Shown: one piece after another, positions 24,433 through 33,267 of the stretch
Layout of the letters: the number at the start of each line of letters is the position of its first letter
How positions within the stretch are numbered: the first letter of the stretch is position 1
NCBI GenBank assembly: GCA_012837885.1
Contig: DUQI01000059.1
Location: forward strand, 1-44,820
Direction of reading: 5' to 3'
Source of the DNA: Fastidiosipila sp.
Lineage (GTDB): Bacteria; Bacillota; Clostridia; Saccharofermentanales; DTU023
DNA: 44,820 nt
Notes under the pieces: generated by a model
What the model saw: only the letters and a program-made list of their open reading frames with translations
Database searches by the model: none
What the model was told of the DNA's origin: nothing
Made by a program: the position numbers and the translations under genes

Positions 24433-25641
24433 TTGGATGTTCTTTTTAAGTTAAGCATTGCCATCTTGATCGGCATTGTCGGCGGCAGAGCAGCTAATCT
24501 CTTAAAGCTGCCAAACGTCTCGGGGTATATTATCGCCGGTTTATTGATCGGACCGTCGTTTGCCCATTTGTTCAATGCGTCCGAAATGGCCGGACTCAGT
24601 ATTATCAGTGAGATTGCGCTCGCGGCTATTGCCTTCAGCATAGGCAGTGAATTCCGTTGGGCTGACATAAAAAAGACAGGAAAAGATGTTTTGCTCATCA
24701 CGACGGCTGAAGTGATCGGCGCCGTGTTGCTCGTTTTCTTAGTCATGTTCGGCATCTTCAGGCAACCGTTTGCCTTTAGCCTGATCATCGCCAGTATGTC
24801 TGCCGCCACGGCGCCTGCCGGGATCCTCATGGTGATTAGGGAACTGAAAGCGCAGGGGCCGCTGGTACGGACGATTTTGCCGGTCGTTGCGATCGATGAC
24901 GCTTTGGGCATCATGGTGTTCGGTATCTCCCTGTCGATCGTTCGACTGACGACCGGAGCGGAGAGCTTCTCCGTTTTTCAGATCATCTGGGCACCTTTAT
25001 ATGAGATTCTCGGTTCGATTCTGCTCGGTACCATCATTGGCTTTGTCATGAGCTTTCTTTCGCCACGGACGAAAGGTAGAGACGAACTGCTCTCCTTGGT
25101 GCTCGCCTTTATTTTGCTCGGGACCGGAGCGGCCAAGTGGATGGGCGTTTCACCTTTGCTGACGTGCATGATGATCGGTGCCGTGCTGGTCAATGTGAAG
25201 CAAAATGCCAATCGCGTATTCAACCTGATCAGCGACTTTACACCGCCGATCAATCTGCTCTTTTTTACGATCGCAGGCGCCAGTCTTGACTTGAGCATTT
25301 TATCGAAGGTCGGACTGATTGGTGTCGGCTATATCCTGGCCAGAGCGGCTGGCAAAATTGTCGGTGCGACGATCGGCGCACGCTATGTCAAAGCGACCAA
25401 GAAGGTCGTCAAGTATCTCGGTATGAGCCTGCTGACGCAAGGCGGTATATCGATCGGTCTTTCCCTGATCGTCGCCAGAGAACTGCCGCGATACAGCGAA
25501 TCGATCATCACCGTGATCCTTTTCAGCGTCTTGTTCTATGAAATCGCGGGGCCTGTACTGGCGAAAATCGCCATCCAGCGTGCCGGTGAAGAAAACGGCG
25601 CACTGAAGAGCAAAAAAGAAGAAGAAAAAAGCCCGGCCTGA
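24433..25641 (+). CDS. CPA2-type cation/proton antiporter (KefB/NapA-like)
   Basis: A 402-residue protein with about 11-12 membrane helices. The N-terminal GGRAANLLKLPNVSGYIIAGLLIGP and the central ATAPAGILMVIRELKAQGP with VVAIDDALGIMVFG, which supplies the ion-binding Asp pair, are typical of monovalent cation:proton antiporter-2 proteins. It has no C-terminal TrkA-N domain. It should exchange Na+ or K+ for protons across the cytoplasmic membrane. The start is TTG with AAAGGTG upstream. A PII-like gene follows after only 14 bases and may encode its regulator. Confidence 0.85.
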   Translation: MDVLFKLSIAILIGIVGGRAANLLKLPNVSGYIIAGLLIGPSFAHLFNASEMAGLSIISEIALAAIAFSIGSEFRWADIKKTGKDVLLITTAEVIGAVLLVFLVMFGIFRQPFAFSLIIASMSAATAPAGILMVIRELKAQGPLVRTILPVVAIDDALGIMVFGISLSIVRLTTGAESFSVFQIIWAPLYEILGSILLGTIIGFVMSFLSPRTKGRDELLSLVLAFILLGTGAAKWMGVSPLLTCMMIGAVLVNVKQNANRVFNLISDFTPPINLLFFTIAGASLDLSILSKVGLIGVGYILARAAGKIVGATIGARYVKATKKVVKYLGMSLLTQGGISIGLSLIVARELPRYSESIITVILFSVLFYEIAGPVLAKIAIQRAGEENGALKSKKEEEKSPA

Positions 25642-25655
25642 GGCGGAGGTAACCC

Positions 25656-25994
25656 ATGAATGTACTGTTCATCGTATTGAATAAAATGGAATATTTGGAA
25701 GATATACTCGACGGATTTGTCGATATCGGGGTCAAAGGAGCGACGATTCTCGATAGTCAGGGGATGGGATCGGCCATCACAAACAGCGGTCAGGGAAGTC
25801 ACCCATTCTTTGGTTCGATCCGGTTGTTCCTCGATAATGCAAAACCCTACAACAAAACGATCTTCACCGTGATTGAAGACGAGGAGATGCTGTTGCAGAT
25901 CGTCGAAAAGGTGAAATCGATACTGGGCGATATCAATCAACCGGGGGTAGGCATGATGTTTACGATTCCGGTCGGCAATGTCTACGGCATGTGA
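25656..25994 (+). CDS. PII-like signalling protein linked to the antiporter
   Basis: A 112-residue protein with the ferredoxin-like PII fold: strand MNVLFIVLN, helix YLEDILDGFVDIGVKGATILDSQGMG matching the GVKGMTVxxVKGFG segment of PII, a loop region, KTIFTVIEDEEMLLQIVEKVKSIL and the C-terminal GVGMMFTIPVGNVYGM matching the VLPVEDVVRIR strand. No uridylylation tyrosine of classical GlnB is evident. PII-like proteins bind small nucleotides and control membrane transporters. The gene begins after GGCGGAGGTAACCC, 14 bases behind the antiporter, so control of that transporter is the natural inference. Confidence 0.72.
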   Translation: MNVLFIVLNKMEYLEDILDGFVDIGVKGATILDSQGMGSAITNSGQGSHPFFGSIRLFLDNAKPYNKTIFTVIEDEEMLLQIVEKVKSILGDINQPGVGMMFTIPVGNVYGM

Positions 25995-26133
25995 GTTTGT
26001 ACTTCCATTTAGCCGGAGTTTTTAATTATTAGATCCAGGCTATATTATTTCGCGCCCGTAACGTAATGATGCGTTTATTTCGCGATCCTCCTGTATAAAT
26101 GATCTAAAGCGTCAAACGAAGGAGGTGCCTCTC

Positions 26134-26658
26134 GTGATAGGTGTTGAAATTGATTTTGTTGTATCCGATTCGATCAAAGCGCTGGAGACGTATGAAAAAA
26201 TCTTCGATATCCAGCGGGTCGAAGTATCGAACTACGAGCGCGGACTGAATGAAGTGATCTTTACGATGTATGGAACGCGCTTTCACATGCTCGACGAAAA
26301 TCCGGAGTATCAGTTGGTCGGACCGCACCCCGGCAATCCGCAACCGATGTGGATCAATGTCCTGGTGCCGGATATTGAAAGAACGTATGAGACGGCTATC
26401 TCATTGGGCGGCACCGAAATTCAGGGCGTGACGAAAATGGATGCCTTGGGGATCAGCAATGCGCTATTCTCCTGTCCGTTCGGTTACGTCTGGATGCTGC
26501 ATCAGGTGCATCGTGTCGTCACGCCGAAAGAACGCCATGCGATGCTTGAATCGATGCTGAAGCAGACGCGTCGTGAGCGCCGCCGCCTGCGCCGGGAAAA
26601 CGCAAAGAAAGCGCGTCCCGGATATGAGGAGTACTTCGCCGAAGATGACGAAGAATAA
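26134..26658 (+). CDS. VOC superfamily protein (glyoxalase/PhnB-like) with basic tail
   Basis: A 174-residue protein. Two beta-alpha-beta-beta-beta modules are visible: IGVEIDFVVSDSIKALETYEKIF to RFHMLDENPEY, then PMWINVLVPDIERTYETAISLGGTEIQ to GYVWMLHQV. The layout resembles PhnB and glyoxalase/bleomycin-resistance relatives. The C-terminal third is a long charged helix with repeated Arg (ERRRLRREN) and an acidic end, not part of the fold. The GTG at 26134 has AAGGAGG 8 bases upstream; a GTG at 26125 overlaps that site. Substrate unknown. Confidence 0.75.
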   Translation: MIGVEIDFVVSDSIKALETYEKIFDIQRVEVSNYERGLNEVIFTMYGTRFHMLDENPEYQLVGPHPGNPQPMWINVLVPDIERTYETAISLGGTEIQGVTKMDALGISNALFSCPFGYVWMLHQVHRVVTPKERHAMLESMLKQTRRERRRLRRENAKKARPGYEEYFAEDDEE

Positions 26659-26696
26659 AGTGGTGTGCGCAAACTGGTGAAGCGAGAGGATTACTT

Positions 26697-27116
26697 ATGA
26701 GTCTGAAACACACGGCAAGCGGTGAGTTTAGCGTCGCCTCCTGGGAGGAACAGGATCTGGCAGGAGACTGGAGCGGCCTGAGAATGGCCAAGATAGATGC
26801 CGAGTTCGTCTGTAAAGGTGAGATCGAAGGCACGTTGCTCGTGGCCTACTATATGACGTACGGCGATAAGACCGAAGATCCGCATGACCGCACCGCGCAA
26901 TATGCCGGTTACCTGGCATTTGACGGATCTCTGAACGGGAAAAAGGGGACATGCACGTTCCAGGACTCCGGCGTCTATCGCGAAGGATCGCCTTTCAGCG
27001 CATTCAGCGTCGTCCATGATTCCGGTAAAGGAGCACTTGCAGGTCTTGTCGGACACGGTCTCTATTACGCCGACGGTGACGTTATGCGGATCAAGCTCGA
27101 GTACGAAATTGCTTAA
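26697..27116 (+). CDS. DUF3224 family protein
   Basis: A 139-residue single-domain protein with an allene-oxide-cyclase-like barrel pattern: ASGEFSVASWEEQ at the start, then alternating strands such as EGTLLVAYYMTYG and YAGYLAFDGSLNGKKGTCTFQDSG, and the closing GKGALAGLVGHGLYYADGD and KLEYEI. These are the usual DUF3224 landmarks. It is soluble with no signal peptide. Family function is unknown. The ribosome site AGCGAGAGG lies upstream, and the gene is convergent with the nitrilase-like gene 15 bases away. Confidence 0.75.
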   Translation: MSLKHTASGEFSVASWEEQDLAGDWSGLRMAKIDAEFVCKGEIEGTLLVAYYMTYGDKTEDPHDRTAQYAGYLAFDGSLNGKKGTCTFQDSGVYREGSPFSAFSVVHDSGKGALAGLVGHGLYYADGDVMRIKLEYEIA

Positions 27117-27131
27117 GCAATCCTAAGCTAT

Positions 27132-27821
27132 TCAGTTATTCCCCGGCGTCACGATATCCAGCCCAGCCGATTTGTCGAACGGTAGTTGTTTGCCTTGGCG
27201 CAAAAAAGCGGTTCGTTTTTTCGTAAACCAGAGCAGCGGTGTCGCGAATATCTCCGAGCGTTGTTTTAACTCGTCGTCGTCTCTTTCTTTATTCGCCGGG
27301 CAAATGATATAGTCAGCGATCGTATCGAGATCGAGTAGGGCATTCAGCTTTTCGTCACAAAAGACATCTTCACCCGGCAAAAAGGCGAGTGTACGTTCTT
27401 TGAACCGGATCGTCTCATAGCTTAGGCCTTTACGATAATCGGCATTTGCCGTCTCTTTTATCCAGTCTCGACTTCCTTGCTTTTGCTTTAACTTGAGTGT
27501 ACCGTCGCGATCGAAGATCAGATAGGAAGAGAAGATGCCGCCGCCGTCGTTTTCGAAAAGACCTAAACCGACCGGTACGTTTTCTTGTCTTAAGCGTGAA
27601 TGAAGATCGGCAATCTCTTCTCCGTGCATACCGGGTAAACGATGTATATCTTTTTCATAGTCGAAAGTAAGCGCCTGACGTTCTTGAAAATACGTCATGT
27701 CGAATAACAGCAAGTCTATGCCCGCCGTTTTAGCTGCGTTTAAGGGTGCTTCAATGCCATTGAATAGAGGCTGGTTTGATGGAGATTCAGGGGTTGTTCT
27801 AACGATGCCGATGGTGAACAT
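27132..27821 (-). CDS. Nitrilase-superfamily-like protein without the catalytic cysteine
   Basis: A 229-residue protein with nitrilase-fold landmarks. The N-terminus FTIGIVRTTP and helix ending AKTAGIDLLLFDMTYF stand where nitrilases have AGADLVVFPE, with Asp for Glu. GLGLFENDGGGIFSSYLIFDRDGTLKLKQKQG matches the strand pair leading to the catalytic Lys. LAFLPGEDVFCDE lies where GVAICYDLRFP carries the nucleophile Cys, but Gly stands at that position. ADYIICPAN closes the core. It is shorter than most nitrilases. It probably does not hydrolyse C-N bonds, and could bind a ligand or be a relic. The start has GGGAGG upstream. Confidence 0.5.
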   Translation of the reverse strand: MFTIGIVRTTPESPSNQPLFNGIEAPLNAAKTAGIDLLLFDMTYFQERQALTFDYEKDIHRLPGMHGEEIADLHSRLRQENVPVGLGLFENDGGGIFSSYLIFDRDGTLKLKQKQGSRDWIKETANADYRKGLSYETIRFKERTLAFLPGEDVFCDEKLNALLDLDTIADYIICPANKERDDDELKQRSEIFATPLLWFTKKRTAFLRQGKQLPFDKSAGLDIVTPGNN

Positions 27822-27884
27822 GGGTAACCTCCCGGAGTTTGTTCAAGACTCCTGTCGACACCATTATACCGTGGCTTGTCACCA

Positions 27885-28748
27885 TTACTCGATGTCGAGC
27901 GGCACGGCTCGATCCGGCTTCGGAAACGCCATATCGAGTATGGCAAGTTCCTTTTCCGACAAGTGAATATCAGCCGCCTGACGGTTTTCTTTCACATGGT
28001 CTGGCGTCGACGCTTTCGGAATCGCAAGCACGCCCGGTTTCGTGAGCACGAAAGCGAGCAGTATCTGATACGGTGTGACATTTCGTTTCAGGGCGATCGC
28101 CTGAACTTCGAGACTGTCGACCAATGCAGCACGCAGTCTGCCTGCCTGAGCGAGCGGACAATAGGCCATGAGCGGGATGTGCTTTTCCATCAACCACGGC
28201 ATTAGATCGAATTCAACTCCGCGACTGCCTAAATGGTAGAGGTTTTGCACGGTAGACACATGGCTGCCTCCTTTAATGTCCAGCAGGCTTTTCATGTGCG
28301 CAAGGTCGAAATTGGACACACCCCAGCGGCGAATCAGTCCTTTGGCCATCAGTGTTTCAAAGCACTCGATCGTCTCTTCGAGCGGTACCGATCCCGGCCA
28401 ATGTAGGAGGTACAGATCGAGATAGTCGGTATTCAGGCGCTCGAGCGTACGCCTGCAAGACGCTTCCATCTTGTCTCTTCCGGCATTCCAGGGGTAGACT
28501 TTGCTAACCAAAAACAAGTCTTCACGTTTGTATGGCGCGATCGCCTCTCCGACCAGTCGTTCACTGTTGCCGTCACCATACATTTCGGCAGTATCGATTA
28601 AGGTCATCCCGAGTTCGATACCGGTTCTCAGACTTTCAATCTCGAGAGTGCGCCTTTTTTCTTGATCTCCCATCTGCCATGTGCCTTGGCCGAGGACAGG
28701 AATGGTTGTGCCGTCGGGCAAGTCGATGTTTTTCATTTTTTCTGTCAT
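27885..28748 (-). CDS. Aldo/keto reductase (2,5-diketogluconate reductase-like)
   Basis: A 287-residue NADPH-dependent TIM-barrel reductase. The catalytic tetrad is intact: Asp in LIDTAEMYGDG with its Tyr, Lys in LVSKVYPW and His in YLLHWPG. The cofactor end shows WGVSNFD and the late IPKASTPDHVKEN, whose Lys and Ser contact the NADPH phosphate. Likely substrates are small aldehydes or methylglyoxal, as for YvgN-type enzymes. The ATG at 28748 has GGAGG 7 bases before it, better than the ATG at 28766. It stands alone between the nitrilase-like and GtrA genes. Confidence 0.87.
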   Translation of the reverse strand: MTEKMKNIDLPDGTTIPVLGQGTWQMGDQEKRRTLEIESLRTGIELGMTLIDTAEMYGDGNSERLVGEAIAPYKREDLFLVSKVYPWNAGRDKMEASCRRTLERLNTDYLDLYLLHWPGSVPLEETIECFETLMAKGLIRRWGVSNFDLAHMKSLLDIKGGSHVSTVQNLYHLGSRGVEFDLMPWLMEKHIPLMAYCPLAQAGRLRAALVDSLEVQAIALKRNVTPYQILLAFVLTKPGVLAIPKASTPDHVKENRQAADIHLSEKELAILDMAFPKPDRAVPLDIE

Positions 28749-28915
28749 ATCATTTCCTCCGGCCAAGAGATGTCCCTACCCACTATAACCGACCGCTTCG
28801 CTCAGTGCTCCTGCTGACGCGGTGTCTCGCTTCTGTTTCGTCGATATTACTGATTATGAGGCGCTTTCGTTTGACGGGTGCCGATGTGTTACGATCTGGA
28901 TTGGGGGTGCGATCA

Positions 28916-29347
28916 GTGGCTATAAGAGAAAACATGTTTGAGTTCTTTCGCTATGTGATCGTGGGCGGCATCGCTTTTCTCGTCGATGCCGGGATGCTCG
29001 TGCTCGGTCGGGAAGTCTTGTTTTCCGGTATGCGCGCGAATACCAATCTCCTGTTATCGACCATTCTCGGATTTATCTTCGGCCTGATCACAAATTACTT
29101 ACTCTCCCAGTGGATCGTATTTAGAAAGCCCGAACAGCGCGCCCTCGGATGGCGCCGCTCGGCGTTTATTGGATTCACAGTCGTCGGTCTGATCGGACTG
29201 GGATTGACCGCGGTCGGTATGTTCATCGGTGTGCGCTCCGTCGGCGACAAGGGATTTCGTTATGTGCTGGTCAAAATCGTCGTGACCGCGATCGTCCTGA
29301 TCTGGAATTATGCCGGCAAGAAGATATTTGTCTATAAGGGCAGATAG
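28916..29347 (+). CDS. GtrA family membrane protein (lipid-linked sugar flippase type)
   Basis: A 143-residue protein with four membrane helices. FFRYVIVGGIAFLVDAGMLVLGRE, NLLLSTILGFIFGLITNYLLSQWIVFRK and the C-terminal KIVVTAIVLIWNYAGKKIFVYK are the standard GtrA landmarks. GtrA-type proteins are thought to flip undecaprenyl-phosphate sugars made by GtrB. The GTG at 28916 is chosen for GGGGGT 8 bases upstream; an internal ATG at 28934 has no such site. It leads a tight three-gene run with a flavoprotein and a polytopic glycosyltransferase-like protein. Confidence 0.85.
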   Translation: MAIRENMFEFFRYVIVGGIAFLVDAGMLVLGREVLFSGMRANTNLLLSTILGFIFGLITNYLLSQWIVFRKPEQRALGWRRSAFIGFTVVGLIGLGLTAVGMFIGVRSVGDKGFRYVLVKIVVTAIVLIWNYAGKKIFVYKGR

Positions 29348-29358
29348 GGGGTACCGTT

Positions 29359-30972
29359 TTGCGTTCCGATCTGAAAAATGAAGGTCAAAAGCCTCTGTCA
29401 AATAAACCGCATGCGCTGATCATTGGAGCCGGACCGGCTGGATTGACGGCCGCCTATCAGCTGCTGAAAGAGGGCCAATACGAGGTCACGGTACTGGAGG
29501 CCAGCCCGTATATCGGCGGCATCTCGCGCACGGCAAAACATAACGCTAATCACATCGATATTGGCGGACATCGTTTCTTTTCAAAAAGCGATGAAGTAAA
29601 CCGCCTGTGGCAGGAGTTGATGCCGCTTCAAGGCAAACCATCGTACGATGACAAGGTCCTCGGCGTGCAAAAGGACTTTTCCACCGGCGGCCCGGACCCG
29701 GAAGTATCGGATCAAGTGATGCTGCTACGAAACCGTGTATCGAGAATTTACTACCTCGGATCGTTTTTCGATTATCCGATCAGTATTAAATGGAAGACGT
29801 TTAAAAACCTGGGCTTCGGCCGTACGTTGAAAGCGGGTTTCGGCTACATCGCCGCCGCCGTTTTCAAAAGACCGGAACACTCTCTAGAAGATTTTTATAT
29901 CAATCGGTTTGGCAAACCGCTCTATGCCATGTTTTTTGAAGACTATACGACGAAGGTGTGGGGAAGACATCCGTCCGAGATTGCGGCGTCTTGGGGAGCT
30001 CAGCGGGTCAAGGGGCTGTCCTTGCTGAAGACGATCACGAGCGCACTGACAAAACCGTTCAGACGTTCCAAAGAAAAACTCGAAACATCCCTGATCGACG
30101 CTTTTCACTACCCGAAAAAAGGACCGGGGCAGTACTATGAGACGATGGCCGAAGCGATCGAACGTCTCGGCGGGCGGGTACTTCTGGAACACGAAGTGAC
30201 ACGCGTCGAGTTAAATGACGATCGCTCGATTGCCTCAGTCGAAGCGACGAAGGCGGATGGCTCGCGTGTGTCGTTTACGTCCGATGCCTATTTCTCCTCG
30301 ATGCCGATCAAGGATTTATTTCTCGCCTTTACCGGCAAAGCGGCACCGCATGAGCCGCTGCGCCAACTGGCCGCCAAACTTCCTTACCGCGATTTCATGA
30401 CGGTCGGTCTGCTGGTCGAACGTCTGAAGCTTAAAAGTGAGACGAACATACCGACACTCGGGGACATCGTTCCTGACAACTGGATTTACATTCAGGAGCG
30501 ATCGGTGCGGCTCGGACGTCTCCAGATATTTAATAACTGGTCTCCCTATCTTGTGACCGACCCCGAAAAGTACGTCTGGATCGGGCTCGAGTATTTTTGT
30601 GACGAAGGCGATCAGTACTGGCAGATGGACGATCAGGCGTTCATCGATTTTGCGACGAAAGAGCTCGCTTCGATCGGGATTATCGATCAGCAAGACGTGC
30701 GCGATGCGGTGCGCATCCGCGTCAAAAAAGCGTATCCGGCGTATTTTGGCGTCTATGACCGCTTTGCCGAGATGAAAGATTACTTACTCGGCGTGTCGAA
30801 TCTCTATTGCATCGGTAGAAACGGTCAGCACCGCTACAACAATATGGATCACTCGATGCTCACCTCGTTGCGCGCTGTCGACGTCTTGATGGGAAGGGCG
30901 ACGCAGGACGATCTGTGGAACGTCAACGCAGAACGTGAATACCATGAGACGAATAAGGAAGGCGAGAAGTGA
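29359..30972 (+). CDS. FAD-dependent oxidoreductase, UDP-galactopyranose-mutase/amine-oxidase-like
   Basis: A 537-residue flavoprotein. The Rossmann start is IIGAGPAGLTAAYQLL with Glu at the end of the second strand (VLEAS), then GGISRTAKHNANHIDIGGHRFFSK, where GGHRFF is typical of the protoporphyrinogen-oxidase/UDP-sugar-mutase-like branch found in glycan clusters. The C-terminal GRNGQHRYNNMDHSMLT contacts FAD. It likely modifies or rearranges a nucleotide or lipid-linked sugar. The TTG start has AGGGGG upstream and lies 11 bases after gtrA. Its TGA overlaps the next GTG. The exact reaction is not predictable. Confidence 0.78.
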   Translation: MRSDLKNEGQKPLSNKPHALIIGAGPAGLTAAYQLLKEGQYEVTVLEASPYIGGISRTAKHNANHIDIGGHRFFSKSDEVNRLWQELMPLQGKPSYDDKVLGVQKDFSTGGPDPEVSDQVMLLRNRVSRIYYLGSFFDYPISIKWKTFKNLGFGRTLKAGFGYIAAAVFKRPEHSLEDFYINRFGKPLYAMFFEDYTTKVWGRHPSEIAASWGAQRVKGLSLLKTITSALTKPFRRSKEKLETSLIDAFHYPKKGPGQYYETMAEAIERLGGRVLLEHEVTRVELNDDRSIASVEATKADGSRVSFTSDAYFSSMPIKDLFLAFTGKAAPHEPLRQLAAKLPYRDFMTVGLLVERLKLKSETNIPTLGDIVPDNWIYIQERSVRLGRLQIFNNWSPYLVTDPEKYVWIGLEYFCDEGDQYWQMDDQAFIDFATKELASIGIIDQQDVRDAVRIRVKKAYPAYFGVYDRFAEMKDYLLGVSNLYCIGRNGQHRYNNMDHSMLTSLRAVDVLMGRATQDDLWNVNAEREYHETNKEGEK

Positions 30973-32702
30973 AGAAAGGACGCCTCGAGCACTGGTTCGG
31001 CAGAGAGCGCATCATTCAGTATGTGCTCATTTTGCTCGCCCTGATTCCGCCTTTGTACTATATTTTCGGTCCGCTCGAAGGGCTCTTGCATTCCGATTTT
31101 ACGGACACGATCTACTGGGCGAAAACCAGCGTCGAGTCTGGCCGCATGCTCGATCCGAATTTCGCTTACGCCGGGATTTTGCCGTTCGGTGCTAATCTCT
31201 GGTATATCCCGCTTTTGCTGATGTTTGGACTGACGATGACGGTTCAGAAGATCGGGCTCGTCATCTTCTTGCTTTTGTTTGTCTTCGCCATCTGCTTTGT
31301 AGGGAAAACGCTCGGACTCTCGCCGATCTGGCGGGGACTTACCGTATTTGTCATTACGCTCGGGTTGTCCCAGAGTGAAAAGACGCTCGAGATCATGTGG
31401 GGGCATGTGATCTATTACAGTCTCGGTGCCCTTCTTTACTTTCTCGGTCTCGCCCTGATGATACGAAGCAGCGGTTTTTTCAGTGAACGCTTTGCTCCTG
31501 GAGACGCTCAATACTCGGTATTATATGCCGCTTCAGGCCGCAGAAGACTTCTTTATTTCATCTTATTCATGCTATTGACGATCGGGACGGGCACGAACGG
31601 CTTTCAGATGATGGCGATGTACATGCTGCCGCTTGCCGGTGCGCTTGTCCTGGAGCGGTTGTTTGAGAGAAGAAGCCAGCTCCACGACCCGATCACGAAG
31701 GATGTCGTCTGGCAGGTGCTCGCCATGATATTTGCGACGTTTGTCGGCGTCGTCTTACTCGTCATCATGCGGCGCGGCGGCGTCCGTGCGCCTTACGCAC
31801 ACCTTTATTCGATGTACAGTGAAACGGCGAGGTGGGGGGATAACGCCGGTCGTCTGCTACCGTCCTTGTATCGTCTGTTCGACCTGAATCCTCAATCCAA
31901 CGACCTGATCTTCAATCCGCTGACCCTGCATATTCCGTTGAAGCTGGCCGCGATCGCCTTGATCATTGTCGTGCCGATCATCTACACGAGAAAGTTTGAT
32001 GCACGCCCGCGCGCGTTGCGGCTCGTCATTTTGGCACACTGGATTCAAACAGCCATCTTGCTTTACACTTTTGTCTTCGGCCTGATGTCTTCCGCACCGT
32101 GGCGTCTCGTGCCGTTGATTATCAGCTCCTTATTCATCTGCATGCTGGCTGTCCATGAATGGCTTACGAAGAGAAAAAAACATGAAACGACGGTGCGCTA
32201 TCGTCTGGCTCATATCTCGCTCACTATTTTGCTCGTCTTCTCCTTATTCGGTGCCTTGAAGATTTTCTCCTATTCTCCCGACTATCAGGCGAATCCGCAT
32301 CTTCATACGTTGAAAACGGTACTTGAAGAAAGAGAACTAAGACACGGCTACGCCTCGTTTTGGCATGCACAGGCGATCAATCTGTTAAGTGACGATCGGA
32401 TCAAGATCCGGACGGTAGAACCGACGGAAAACGGTATTGTAAAACGACACTATCAGACGAGATCGAACTGGTTCGAAGATCAACCGGGGGTGGACCGTTA
32501 TTTTCTGGCACTCGCCTGGCATGAGCTCGCGGCACTCGAATCGGCTGGGCAGTTGGAACATGTCCTGGACGGTGTGATCGACAGCTTTGACACGGATCAC
32601 TACACCGTCTATATCTATCCGTTTAACATCATGACGCATCCGCCGGCCGAAGTATCTCCAGAGCCCACGGTCGAAGACAAGACGGAAGCGACTATTCCAT
32701 AG
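30969..32702 (+). CDS. Polytopic GT-C glycosyltransferase-like membrane protein
   Basis: A 577-residue membrane protein with about ten helices. The first extracytoplasmic loop has HSDFTDTIYWAKTSVESGRMLDPNFAYAGILPFGANLW, an acidic DFTD site followed by the usual GT-C style pattern, then helices to about residue 410 and an extracytoplasmic C-terminal domain of about 160 residues ending in a Pro/Glu tail. In GtrABC systems the third gene is such a transferase, which moves the flipped sugar onto its acceptor outside the membrane. The GTG start overlaps the flavoprotein stop as GTGA. It overlaps the 3' end of the convergent flavin gene by 11 bases. Family inferred by topology and context. Confidence 0.65.
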   Translation: MKKGRLEHWFGRERIIQYVLILLALIPPLYYIFGPLEGLLHSDFTDTIYWAKTSVESGRMLDPNFAYAGILPFGANLWYIPLLLMFGLTMTVQKIGLVIFLLLFVFAICFVGKTLGLSPIWRGLTVFVITLGLSQSEKTLEIMWGHVIYYSLGALLYFLGLALMIRSSGFFSERFAPGDAQYSVLYAASGRRRLLYFILFMLLTIGTGTNGFQMMAMYMLPLAGALVLERLFERRSQLHDPITKDVVWQVLAMIFATFVGVVLLVIMRRGGVRAPYAHLYSMYSETARWGDNAGRLLPSLYRLFDLNPQSNDLIFNPLTLHIPLKLAAIALIIVVPIIYTRKFDARPRALRLVILAHWIQTAILLYTFVFGLMSSAPWRLVPLIISSLFICMLAVHEWLTKRKKHETTVRYRLAHISLTILLVFSLFGALKIFSYSPDYQANPHLHTLKTVLEERELRHGYASFWHAQAINLLSDDRIKIRTVEPTENGIVKRHYQTRSNWFEDQPGVDRYFLALAWHELAALESAGQLEHVLDGVIDSFDTDHYTVYIYPFNIMTHPPAEVSPEPTVEDKTEATIP

Positions 32703-33267
32703 CCTTTTGCCACTTCAGCTCCTCACCCGTTGAGCTGAACTGTTTTCTTTTTGCCGTGATCGACTCGATCTTGACCTCAAATACATCGGTCTTTTTAGCC
32801 CCCGAAGCGAAAGCCGCTTCAAAATAGGCCATCTTATCCGGTGTGTACTTTTCGGAGATCAGGTGCAACGCCTCTTTGAACAACGCAGGCTCGCGCTCGC
32901 GATCGAGGAGGCGAATCGTGCCGACGACAATGGCTGACCGGTATTCAGTAGTAAAAACCTTGCTGAGTAACGTGTCGGCGCGACCGTCTCTGACCTCGGA
33001 TGCCAGCGCTTTTTCCGAGAAAAGATCGGGCACCTTGGCATGTCCGACGAACACGATCCTGACTGGCGTGTGGTTCCTGAACAACTCATGTTTTTTGCCG
33101 GATCTCGCCGCATGAAAAAAGAGAAGGTCGTCAGACCGAACGATCGACAACGGGACGGCATAAGGCACCTCGCTATCCGAATCGTTTATCGACAACGTAC
33201 CGAACGGCGCTTCATCGATCACGCTAAGTCCGAATGCTTCGGACATCTCTCTGTCTTTTCTTCGCAT
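32692..33267 (-). CDS. Pyridoxamine 5'-phosphate oxidase-family flavin protein (NimA-like)
   Basis: A 191-residue split-barrel protein. The pattern APFGTLSINDSDSEVPYAVPLSIVRSDDLLFFHAARSGKKHELFRNHTPVRIVFVG is that of FMN-binding pyridoxamine-oxidase-like proteins of the NimA branch, where the HxAxxGKKxExLR stretch binds the flavin phosphate. TEYRSAIVVGTIRLLDRE gives the dimer strands. Members reduce nitro compounds or act as general flavin reductases. The ATG at 33267 has AAGGGG with good spacing. It ends inside the convergent glycosyltransferase-like gene. The exact activity is open. Confidence 0.82.
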   Translation of the reverse strand: MRRKDREMSEAFGLSVIDEAPFGTLSINDSDSEVPYAVPLSIVRSDDLLFFHAARSGKKHELFRNHTPVRIVFVGHAKVPDLFSEKALASEVRDGRADTLLSKVFTTEYRSAIVVGTIRLLDREREPALFKEALHLISEKYTPDKMAYFEAAFASGAKKTDVFEVKIESITAKRKQFSSTGEELKWQKAME

